A DNA stretch of 64,000 nt from Denitratisoma sp. DHT3. GTDB lineage: Bacteria > Pseudomonadota > Gammaproteobacteria > Burkholderiales > Rhodocyclaceae. The notes beneath the pieces are model-generated. The model was not told the DNA's origin. It did not search any database and saw only the letters and a list, made by a program, of their open reading frames with translations. How positions within the stretch are numbered: position 1 is the first letter of the stretch; the number at the start of each line of letters is the position of its first letter. The DNA lies in contig NZ_CP020914.1 in the NCBI RefSeq assembly GCF_007833355.1, forward strand, positions 3,520,047-3,584,046, in the 5' to 3' direction. The position numbers were made by a program, and so were the translations under genes. Below, in pieces: positions 1 to 7,321 of the stretch.

Positions 1-739
1 GCAGGGTGGAATTGTTGTTCCTGACCCAGCCGTCATTGGACGAGCGCATGTAGGCGAAGCGGGCGTACAGGTTTTCGGCAAGCGGGATGTTGACCTTGGT
101 GCGGGAGGTGAACAGATCGTAGCTGCCGGTGGTGAGCTGCTGCTCGAAGGAGAAGTCCTTTTCCGGCTTGCGGCTGATGAAGTTGATCGCGCCCGCCGTG
201 GTGTTGCGTCCATATAGGGTGCCCTGCGGTCCGCGCAGCACCTCGACGCGCTCCAGATCGGCGATGTCCGCCGCCACGCCGGTGCCGCGGCTGATCAGCA
301 CGCCATCCACATAGATGCCGGTGGCGCCGTCCTTGGTGGTCTGGGTGTCCAGGTTGCCCATGCCGCGGATGAACAGATTGGGTGTCGAGCGGTTGCCGGT
401 GAAGGGCACGAGGTTGACCGACGGCACCTTGTTGGACATGTCCATCACGTTGGAGATGCGCAGGGTTTCCAGTTCCCGCGAGGAGATCGCGGAGACCGCG
501 ATGGGCACCTTCTGCAGCGACTGTTCCCGCTTTTCGGCGGTGACGATGACTTCTTCCAGCGCCATCGGCGCGGCGCCTGAACTGTCCGCCGCCTTTTTCG
601 CGCCCGCGCTTTGCGCATGGGCCGTGACGCCCATGCCGGCAAGCGCCGCGGCCAGCGTCGTGACCAGGGTCAATTGGTGGAATCGGGCGGGGCGGAACCG
701 GGCGGCCGGATGTCTCGGGCCGGATGTCTCGATAAGCAT
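1..739 (-). CDS. TonB-dependent outer-membrane receptor, N-terminal part (cut by window edge)
   Basis: The minus strand reads from an ATG at 739 without a stop to base 1, giving about 246 residues of a receptor whose C-terminal barrel lies outside the window. A purine-rich AGGAGA lies about 7 nt before this ATG. After a basic N-terminus and a signal-peptide-like stretch comes the TonB-box-like EEVIVTAEKR, then a plug domain with VEVLRGPQGTLYGRNTTAGA, typical of siderophore or hydrophobic-compound receptors. It would transport a ligand across the outer membrane using TonB energy. Its plug is strongly similar to that of the receptor at 2769-5192, sharing the DTQTTK and GTLYGRNTTAGAINFI segments, but it lacks that protein's STN signalling domain. 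It lies 214 bp downstream of, and in the same direction as, the enoyl-CoA hydratase gene. The ligand is unknown. Confidence 0.9.
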   Translation of the reverse strand, partial: MLIETSGPRHPAARFRPARFHQLTLVTTLAAALAGMGVTAHAQSAGAKKAADSSGAAPMALEEVIVTAEKREQSLQKVPIAVSAISSRELETLRISNVMDMSNKVPSVNLVPFTGNRSTPNLFIRGMGNLDTQTTKDGATGIYVDGVLISRGTGVAADIADLERVEVLRGPQGTLYGRNTTAGAINFISRKPEKDFSFEQQLTTGSYDLFTSRTKVNIPLAENLYARFAYMRSSNDGWVRNNNSTL

Positions 740-767
740 CACATATCTCCTCTTGTCGTTATCCCTG

Positions 768-813
768 CCGCGCTGGCGCCGGGAACGGCGCCAGCGCGGT
801 GAGCGATCGCTCA
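768..813. promoter_or_regulatory. Strong hairpin plus 14-bp palindrome in the leader of the TonB receptor
   Basis: A perfect 13-bp inverted repeat (768-780 and 787-799) with a 6-nt loop is followed at once by the perfect palindrome TGAGCGATCGCTCA (800-813). Both lie in the 5' leader of the minus-strand receptor that starts at 739. No T-run follows the hairpin, so a simple intrinsic terminator is less likely than a leader structure or operator. The function is unknown. Confidence 0.4.
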
Positions 814-953
814 TGGGGGTATACGCGGCCGTACCGAAGAACCGCCACCTGGTTTTGCCGACAGGGTTCAATCTTAATAGTTAACCGCTGCGCCGCGGCG
901 GGCACGGCGAAAACCCTCGATTTCCTGGCTGGTTTGCATTGAGGTTTTCAGGT

Positions 954-1718
954 TCAATTGCCCGTGAATACCGGTTTGCGCTTCTCGGCGCGCGCCTGGC
1001 GGGCCTCGGCGGCGTCCGCCGTGCGGGTCAGGATGTCGGTGCGCGTCTGCTCGAACCGGTAGCCGTTCTTGAGATCCATCCATTCGACCATGTTCAGGTT
1101 CTCCTTCGCCAGCCGCAATCCCATCGGCAGTTTCGCCGCCAGCAGCGCCGCTTCGTCCATGACTTCCGCCATCAGCCGCGCATGCGGCACCACGCGCAGG
1201 ACGGCGCCGCAGCGCTGGGCCTCTTCGGCGCCGACGCGCAGTGCGCTGTAGTGCATGCGCCGCACCATGTTCATCGGGAAGATGCGCGCGGCGTGGCGGG
1301 CGCCGCCGAGGACGCCCAGGTCGATTTCCGGCAGGCCGAAACAGGCGCGATCCGAGGCGATCGCATAGTCGCAGGACGCGACCAGGGCCAGGCCGCCGCC
1401 GAGCGCCGGGCCATTGACGGCGGCGATCACCGGAATGGCGCATTCGCAGATCGCCTCCAGCGCGGTGCGCATGCTGCGGCCATGATCCGGGGTCACCCAG
1501 GTGCCGCCCGTCCCGTCCTTGATGTCGGCGCCAGCGCAGAAGGCCCGATCGCCGGCGCCGGTCAGGACCGCGACGCGCGCGCCGGGATAATCGTGCAAGG
1601 CGTCGAAGACCTCGGCGATCCTCGCCAGCAGCGTCCTCGATATCGCGTTCACCGGCGCATTGTCGATCGTCACCAGCGCAATGCCATCGGCGACCGTCAG
1701 ATTGATGTCGGCACTCAT
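954..1718 (-). CDS. Enoyl-CoA hydratase/isomerase (crotonase) family protein
   Basis: A 254-residue cytosolic crotonase-fold protein. It has the usual CoA/oxyanion elements: FCAGADIKD near residues 60-68 and NGPALGGGLALVASCDYAIA near 102-121. It also has FGLPEIDLGVLGG near 127-139. Comparison with rat mitochondrial enoyl-CoA hydratase places Glu131 at the Glu164 position, whereas the Glu144 position is Ala111. One of the two acid/base glutamates is therefore missing, so a classical hydratase activity is not assured; isomerase or another crotonase reaction on an acyl-CoA is possible. The ATG at 1718 is chosen because MSADINLTV begins exactly where the family fold begins. The gene is divergent from a LysR regulator with about 130 bp between them, the usual layout for a LysR target. 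Confidence 0.9.
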   Translation of the reverse strand: MSADINLTVADGIALVTIDNAPVNAISRTLLARIAEVFDALHDYPGARVAVLTGAGDRAFCAGADIKDGTGGTWVTPDHGRSMRTALEAICECAIPVIAAVNGPALGGGLALVASCDYAIASDRACFGLPEIDLGVLGGARHAARIFPMNMVRRMHYSALRVGAEEAQRCGAVLRVVPHARLMAEVMDEAALLAAKLPMGLRLAKENLNMVEWMDLKNGYRFEQTRTDILTRTADAAEARQARAEKRKPVFTGN

Positions 1719-1849
1719 TGCAAATCTCCATGAAAATATGTTTTCGTCTTCCTGACGGAGACCGCCGATCCGCTGTCGGCGGTCTCCGAGGACGAACCGA
1801 GTCTAGGCAGGCCACCGGTGTTTGCCTAATGAATTGGAGCCACATCGAC

Positions 1850-2785
1850 ATGAACGAAATTCAGTTGCGCAAGCTCGATCTGAATCTCCTGGTCGCCCTG
1901 GATACGCTCCTCTCCGTGGAGGAGGTGGGGCTCGCGGCGGAAAGGATGAACCTCACCCAGTCGGCGATGAGCCACGCGTTGCGGCGCTTGCGCGAGCAAT
2001 TCGGCGATCCGCTGCTGATCAAGGGCAAGGGGCGGATGATCCGCACCGCGAAGGCCGAGGCCCTGGCCGGCCCGCTCAGGAAGGCGCTGCTGGAACTTCA
2101 GCAGGCGTTGCAGGTCGAGCCGGGCTTCTCACCGGCGACATCGAAGCAGTCCTTCAATATCGCGACCAACGATTACGGCGACTTGATCGTTCTGCCGTGG
2201 CTGATGGCACTGCTCTGCGAGCAGGCGCCGGGCATCGACATCAAGGTCAGCCACTTCGATCCGGAAACCTCGAACGCGCCCCTGGAAACCGGAAGCATCG
2301 AACTGGCCCTGCACCACCCCTTGCGCCGAGCGTCGGGAATCTATCAGCAGACCCTGTTCGAGGACGATTTCTGCTGCGCCGTTCGCAAGGCGCACCCCGG
2401 CGTCGGCGAGCGGCTCACCCTCGACGCTTATCTCGCCTTGCCCCATCTGCGCGTCGTCCTGCGCCGCGACCGGCCGGACCCGGTCGATCGGGAGCTGGCG
2501 CGGTTGGGCCGGGCGCGCCGTATCGCGCTTTCCATTCCCAATCTCAGTTCCGCGCCGATGCTGGTCGCCACCACCGACCTGATCCTGGCGGCGCCGCGGC
2601 GGTGCGTCCTGGAGTGGCGCAAGATCATGCCCATCGACATCCACGAACCGCCGTTGACCCTGCCCGGCTTCAAGATCGCCATGATCTGGCACGAGCGCTT
2701 CCAGCACGATCCCGCCCACCAGTGGCTGAGGGAGATCCTGCGCCGGACCGGCGCCGAGGTTTCTTCGCTCAATACTCGTAGGTGA
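1850..2785 (+). CDS. LysR-family transcriptional regulator
   Basis: About 311 residues, the normal LysR length. The N-terminal winged helix-turn-helix is clear (LRKLDLNLLVALDTLL, then SQSAMSHALRRLREQFGDPLLIK), followed by the effector-binding domain. Residues after 90 (FNIATNDYGDLIVLPWLM) match the NodD/SyrM-like subgroup that senses aromatic or hydrophobic effectors; this is a family-level inference. I start at ATG 1850, which has GGAG about 11 nt upstream and gives the standard N-terminus; an in-frame ATG at 1829 is an alternative. It is divergent from the crotonase gene, its probable target. Its last 17 bp overlap the 3' end of the receptor gene on the opposite strand. Confidence 0.92.
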   Translation: MNEIQLRKLDLNLLVALDTLLSVEEVGLAAERMNLTQSAMSHALRRLREQFGDPLLIKGKGRMIRTAKAEALAGPLRKALLELQQALQVEPGFSPATSKQSFNIATNDYGDLIVLPWLMALLCEQAPGIDIKVSHFDPETSNAPLETGSIELALHHPLRRASGIYQQTLFEDDFCCAVRKAHPGVGERLTLDAYLALPHLRVVLRRDRPDPVDRELARLGRARRIALSIPNLSSAPMLVATTDLILAAPRRCVLEWRKIMPIDIHEPPLTLPGFKIAMIWHERFQHDPAHQWLREILRRTGAEVSSLNTRR

Positions 2786-5192
2786 GGTCCATGCCCGCCG
2801 TGCGCGGCTCGCCATATTGGGCGCTGAGGAAACCCAGGTTGTTGGTGGCCAGGATGTAGCCGCGGTCGGTCAGGTTCCGGACCCAGGCGGCGATGCGCAT
2901 CCGCCCCTGGGGCAGGCGCAGCTTGGCCAGTTGCAGGCGGCCGTTCCAGGTGCCGTAACCCTTGGTGAAGGTGTAGGCGTTCGGGCCCGAATAGAAGTTT
3001 CCCTGCCAGCGGTAGCTCAGGTCGAGGATCGTTTCGCCCAGGCCGCTCCAGCCGGGTTTGTACTGGATGCCGATCTGTCCCTGGTGCGCCGGCGTATTGG
3101 GCATTTTCTTGATGGTGGACAGGTCCGTTCCGCCGTCCGTGTAGGAAAGGTAGCGGCCGCGCAGCCGCGAGTAGAACAGGTTGAGGCTCAATGCGTCGGT
3201 CAGGTTGGCCGCCAGTTCCGCCTCGATGCCGTCGACCCGCGCCCGTGCCGCATTCACGGTGTCGGTGAAGAATGCCGGCACTCTCACCTGGTCGACCTGC
3301 AGATCGCTGTAGTGGTTGGAGAACGCGGCGAGATTCAGCCTCAGCCGCCGTTCCAGCAATTCCGACTTGAGCCCGATTTCGTGGGCGTGCACGGATTCCG
3401 GCGCGAATCCCCGTGCGAATTCGGCCGGACTGCTGCGGATGTTGAAGCCCCCGGCACGATAACCGGTGGTGAGCCTCAGGTAGCCGCTGACCTTTTCGTT
3501 GAAGGCGTAATCGACCGTGATCGCCGGATTGAATTGGCGGAAACTCTTCCGCGCGCCGGTCACGGTGCCGCCGCTCTCCGTCCCGAAATCGTTGCGGATG
3601 AAGTGCTTCTGCGCTTCCCGCGAATCCGCGGTGTGGCGCGCGCCGACGGTCAGGCGCAGGCGGTTTTCCAGGATCGGCGGCGTCCAGCTGAACTGGCCGA
3701 AGATCGCCCGGCTGGCGGCGATCGAATTCACCTGCCAGGTGTCGGCGAGGGTGTCGCTGAACCTGGAGTCGACCCATTCCTCGCTGCGTTCGCGGAAATA
3801 GAACAGTCCGAGAACGTAGGCGAGGCGCTGCTCCAGCGCGTCCCCGACCAGCTGGAACTCCTGGGAGAGCTGGCTCTGCCGCGGCGTCGCGCGCTGGACG
3901 AAGAGATCGATGTAGTTTTGATCGATCACGCTGTCCAGCGTGCGTCGGGCGCTGATCGATTTCAGCACCGCGCCGCCGCCCAGCGTCAGGGTGAGGGTCA
4001 GATTCTCGCCGTGGATGTCGGCCACGCTAGGCTGCAATCCTTTCACCGCGGCGGTCTGTTCCTGTCGGCCCGAATAGGTCTGGGGACCGCCGATGATCTG
4101 GTAGAAGGTGTTGCCGTAGCGCAGGCGCGAACTGTCCAGGCTGTAGTCCGCCGTCAGCCGGTCGCCGACCTGAAGGCGCAGCGCCAGGCGTGCGGCCTCC
4201 CTGTCCTCGCGGTTGAAATCGATCTGGTTCGCCAGGGTGTCGTTGGTATTCCGCACCCAACCGTCGCGGACCGAGCGGGTGTACGCGAAGCGGGCGAAGA
4301 GTTGTTCGCCGAGCGGCACATTCACCCGTGTCTGGCCGCCGAGCAGCCCCAGGTTGCCGGCGCTCAGCCGCTGCTCGAAGGTGAAATCCGGCCCCGGCTG
4401 GCGGCGGATGAAATTGATCGCTCCCGCCGTGGTGTTGCGGCCGTACAGGGTGCCCTGCGGTCCGCGCAGCACCTCGACCCGTTCCAGGTCGACGATGTCG
4501 GCGGCGAGCCCGGTGCCGCGGCCGATGGGAATGCCGTCCATGTAGATGCCCGCCGCGTTTTCCTTGGTGGTCTGGGTGTCCGTGCCCCCCATGCCGCGAA
4601 TGAACAGGATGGGCGCCGCCTTGCTGCCGGTGAACGGGATCACGCTGAGCGAGGGCACGATACCGGCCAGGTCCATCACGTTGGCGATCCGGTGGCGTTC
4701 CAGGTCGTGTTCCTGGAAGGCCGTCAGGGCGATCGAGGTTTTCTGCAGCGATGCCTGGCGCCGTTCGGAGGTCACGATGATTTCCTCCAGTTCGCCGCCG
4801 GCCGCCGCCGGCGGATGCGTTTCGACCTGTCGGGGGCGGCTCCTCTTGAGCACGACGGTGTCGCGGCCGTCGAAGGCGTAGGTCAGGGGACTGCCGGCGA
4901 GCAGGCGGCTCATCGCCTCCGGCACGGTGAAGCGGCCTTGCAGGGCGGGACTGTGGAGACCGTGCACGTCCTCGGGCGAGAACACGATCTGCAGCCGATA
5001 GCGGGCGGCCATTTCGCGCAGGGTCGAGGCCAGGCTCTGCGCCGGCAAGTCGATGCCCTGGGCGACCGGCGCCGGCCGATCGTCGGCGCGGGTCGGCAGC
5101 GCCGCCAGCAGTGCGAGCGGCAGGACCATGAACCGGAGCCACCGGCGCCGGCGGCGAGGAGATTGATCACGTATATCCAAAGCGATACGCAC
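2769..5192 (-). CDS. TonB-dependent receptor with N-terminal STN signalling domain (FecA type)
   Basis: An outer-membrane receptor of about 807 residues. After an arginine-rich n-region and the hydrophobic MVLPLALLAALPTRA signal comes a secretin/TonB short N-terminal (STN) domain (roughly PAQSLASTLREMAARY through TYAFDGRDTVVLKR). A TonB box (EEIIVTSERR), plug (VEVLRGPQGTLYGRNTTAGA) and a barrel ending in the aromatic residue Tyr (LTYEY) follow. The STN domain and the divergent fecI/fecR-like genes at 5291-6992 indicate cell-surface signalling: ligand binding would relieve FecR and activate the sigma factor. The start is uncertain. No Shine-Dalgarno is visible; a GTG at 5192 gives a sensible signal peptide, while the longest frame begins with ATG at 5285. 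The ligand cannot be read from the sequence; iron-siderophore or a hydrophobic substrate are both possible. Confidence 0.9.
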   Translation of the reverse strand: MRIALDIRDQSPRRRRRWLRFMVLPLALLAALPTRADDRPAPVAQGIDLPAQSLASTLREMAARYRLQIVFSPEDVHGLHSPALQGRFTVPEAMSRLLAGSPLTYAFDGRDTVVLKRSRPRQVETHPPAAAGGELEEIIVTSERRQASLQKTSIALTAFQEHDLERHRIANVMDLAGIVPSLSVIPFTGSKAAPILFIRGMGGTDTQTTKENAAGIYMDGIPIGRGTGLAADIVDLERVEVLRGPQGTLYGRNTTAGAINFIRRQPGPDFTFEQRLSAGNLGLLGGQTRVNVPLGEQLFARFAYTRSVRDGWVRNTNDTLANQIDFNREDREAARLALRLQVGDRLTADYSLDSSRLRYGNTFYQIIGGPQTYSGRQEQTAAVKGLQPSVADIHGENLTLTLTLGGGAVLKSISARRTLDSVIDQNYIDLFVQRATPRQSQLSQEFQLVGDALEQRLAYVLGLFYFRERSEEWVDSRFSDTLADTWQVNSIAASRAIFGQFSWTPPILENRLRLTVGARHTADSREAQKHFIRNDFGTESGGTVTGARKSFRQFNPAITVDYAFNEKVSGYLRLTTGYRAGGFNIRSSPAEFARGFAPESVHAHEIGLKSELLERRLRLNLAAFSNHYSDLQVDQVRVPAFFTDTVNAARARVDGIEAELAANLTDALSLNLFYSRLRGRYLSYTDGGTDLSTIKKMPNTPAHQGQIGIQYKPGWSGLGETILDLSYRWQGNFYSGPNAYTFTKGYGTWNGRLQLAKLRLPQGRMRIAAWVRNLTDRGYILATNNLGFLSAQYGEPRTAGMDLTYEY

Positions 5193-5290
5193 TTGTTGTA
5201 TTCGCAACTGCGTGAAACTGTCCACAGAATGCCATAGAACCTGATAGATTCGCGCACGTCCGGCAAATCCGGGGTACCCTCGCACCCTCT

Positions 5291-5971
5291 ATGCTCGCGG
5301 TGGCCGCGCCGCGTCCGTTTCCAACCGTCCAGTCGCCACTGATGCCTGCTCCCATGTCTTCCGTGAAGCGCCATCGAGATCAAGCGTCCAGCCCCGCGCC
5401 CGTCCCCGGCCCGAAGCCTGGACCCGCGCTCGAACCCGCGACCCGGGCCGGATTCGGCGGCATCGTCGCGGAGCTGGCGGCGACTCACGGTCGGCGCCTG
5501 CAGCGGATTTTGCGGCGCAAGCTGCAAAATCCGGAAGACGCCCAGGATGCCGCCCAGGAGGTTTTCCTCAAGCTCTGGAAGCGGGAGCGGGAGGGAGCCC
5601 TGCGGGCGGAGGCCGACGCCTACCTGCACACGGCGGCCAATTCGGTCGTGATCGACCTGCACCGCCGGCGCAAGGCCCATGCCGCGGACCGGCATCTGGA
5701 GCTGGACACGCTGGACGACGCGGACCTGCCGGCCGCCGTCGGCGGCGCCGACGAGTCGGCCTATTGGCGGGAAGGGCTGGCATTGCTCGTAGACAGTATC
5801 GGGAAGCTCCCCGAGCTGACCCAGCAGGTGTTCATCCTCTACCATTTCAACGGCATGGATCACAACGAAATCGCCCGTCGGCTCGGTGTCTCGCTGCGCA
5901 GCGTGGAGCGGCACATGGCGCACGCCCTGAGACATTGCAAGGATTGCCTGGGGGATTTCCTCGATGTTTGA
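5291..5971 (+). CDS. ECF RNA polymerase sigma factor, FecI-like
   Basis: Up to 226 residues, longer than usual FecI (about 170) because of a proline-rich N-terminal extension. In-frame ATGs at 5342 and 5354 are alternative starts, and none has a clear ribosome-binding site. Sigma region 2 is recognisable as LQNPEDAQDAAQEVFLKLWK. Region 4 is recognisable as LPELTQQVFILYHFNGMDHNEIARRLGVSLRSVERHMAHAL. It would direct RNA polymerase to the divergent STN-type receptor promoter. Its stop overlaps the start of the anti-sigma gene by 8 bp, so the two are translationally coupled. Confidence 0.93.
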   Translation: MLAVAAPRPFPTVQSPLMPAPMSSVKRHRDQASSPAPVPGPKPGPALEPATRAGFGGIVAELAATHGRRLQRILRRKLQNPEDAQDAAQEVFLKLWKREREGALRAEADAYLHTAANSVVIDLHRRRKAHAADRHLELDTLDDADLPAAVGGADESAYWREGLALLVDSIGKLPELTQQVFILYHFNGMDHNEIARRLGVSLRSVERHMAHALRHCKDCLGDFLDV

Positions 5972-6992
5972 CTGGCTGCGCGCTGCCCCCTTCAGGCGCC
6001 TGCCGGCCAGTGCCGAGGAATGGGCGGTGCGGATGCAGGCGGGCGATCTGGGCCGGCACGAGTTGCGGGCGTTCGACGCCTGGCTGAAAGCCTCTCCCGC
6101 CAACGCCCAGGACTATGCGCGCTGCAACAAGGTGGCGTACCTGGCGTCGCGGCTCGCCGCCCATCCCGAACGGGTCCGGTCGCTGCCCGCGTATGTCGCC
6201 TTGCAGCGGCAACGCCGGGAGGACCGCGGCCCCGCCTGGCGGCCCCTGGCGCTCGCCGGCGCCGCCTGCCTCGTGCTGGCGCTTGCCTGGCTGCCGCCGC
6301 TGCGCGAACACTGGTCGCCGGCGCCGGCGGCCCTCGTCACGGCGCATGGCGAACAGCGGCAGGTGCCCCTGCGGGATGGCACGCGGCTCCACATCAACAC
6401 CGATACGGAAGTGACGCTGGACCTTTCGGGGCGCGAGCGGCGGGTGATTCTCGGTCACGGCGAGGTTTTCTTCTCGGTGGCCAAGGACCCCCGGCGTCCT
6501 TTCGTCGTGGCGGCGGGCGACAGCGAGGTCCGCGTGCTGGGCACCAAATTCAGCGTGCGCAGGATCGGCGGCGATATGGTCGTGGTGGTTGCCGAAGGGC
6601 GTGTCGCCGTGCGTCCGGATCGGGCGGCGGAAGGCAACGCGGTGCAGAATCTGGTCGCGGGGCAGAAACTGCTGCTGGATGCGGCGAACCACCGGATCAC
6701 CGTCTCGGCGGTCGATGCCGAGCGCGCAACCGCCTGGCGTTCGGGTCAGGTGTATTTCGAGGCCGCCACCCTGGAGCAGGTGGTCGCGGACGTGAACCGA
6801 TACACCCTCAAGCAATTCGTGATCGACGACGCAACGCTGAAATCGATCAGGCTGTCCGGCAATTTCCACATCGGCGATACCGACTCCGTCAAGTTCGTCC
6901 TGAAGCGCGCATTCGCGATCGAGGCCAGCGAGCAGGGCAACAAGATCCTGCTGCGCGCCGCCCGCCCCGCCTCTCCCGCGCGCACCGGCTAG
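5964..6992 (+). CDS. FecR-family anti-sigma factor
   Basis: A 342-residue inner-membrane regulator. An N-terminal cytoplasmic segment (EEWAVRMQAGDLGRHELRAFDAWL, the sigma-binding DUF4880-like part) is followed by one transmembrane helix near residues 92-110 (LALAGAACLVLALAWL). A periplasmic FecR domain comes next (DGTRLHINTDTEVTLD through VLGTKFSVR), then a C-terminal STN-like domain (GQVYFEAATLEQVVADVNRY to the end). It would hold the FecI-like sigma factor in check until the STN domain of the receptor signals. It overlaps the sigma gene by 8 bp, forming a two-gene operon. Confidence 0.94.
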   Translation: MFDWLRAAPFRRLPASAEEWAVRMQAGDLGRHELRAFDAWLKASPANAQDYARCNKVAYLASRLAAHPERVRSLPAYVALQRQRREDRGPAWRPLALAGAACLVLALAWLPPLREHWSPAPAALVTAHGEQRQVPLRDGTRLHINTDTEVTLDLSGRERRVILGHGEVFFSVAKDPRRPFVVAAGDSEVRVLGTKFSVRRIGGDMVVVVAEGRVAVRPDRAAEGNAVQNLVAGQKLLLDAANHRITVSAVDAERATAWRSGQVYFEAATLEQVVADVNRYTLKQFVIDDATLKSIRLSGNFHIGDTDSVKFVLKRAFAIEASEQGNKILLRAARPASPARTG

Positions 6993-7321
6993 ACAAGATT
7001 TTCCGCCGCCAGGCGCGGACTTTCATGATGCGGGGTGTTGTGCATCGTGAAAGCCGGCCGCTTGTCCAGCCTCATCCCCTCCCGACCTCCCCAAGGGGAG
7101 AGAGGCCGCTTTGCGGTCGTTCATGCGATTGCCCTTGGAGATCGCATAGAGACTCGCTTGGCCAACGGCCCAACCTGATCGCGCAAATTTGACTGATGCA
7201 TGGCTTGATCGCTGTGGCCGAGTCCGCGGGGACGGAGCGCCGTGTCGCTAATCTAAGCGACTTGCCATTTCAAAAGGGCATTCCCAGAATCCTGAACGTT
7301 AAGCAAATGTTTTAAATCAAA
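6993..7321. other. 329-bp spacer without a supported gene
   Basis: Between fecR and the signalling gene I see no convincing coding region. The stretch holds a CTCCCC-AA-GGGGAG hairpin near 7096-7109, in a CCTC-rich context like that of dispersed intergenic repeats, and a TCGCT/AGCGA inverted repeat near 7243-7258. No promoter can be assigned with confidence, although this region must contain that of the signalling gene at 7322. Confidence 0.4.

Noticed and set aside
2428..3777. 449-codon open frame on the minus strand across the LysR end and the receptor
   Set aside because: It is out-of-frame reading of the TonB receptor with low-complexity Arg/Pro composition.
7024..7192. Small frame starting at the ATG pair near 7025
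   Set aside because: It crosses the CTCCCC-AA-GGGGAG repeat-like hairpin, lacks a ribosome-binding site and resembles no protein.
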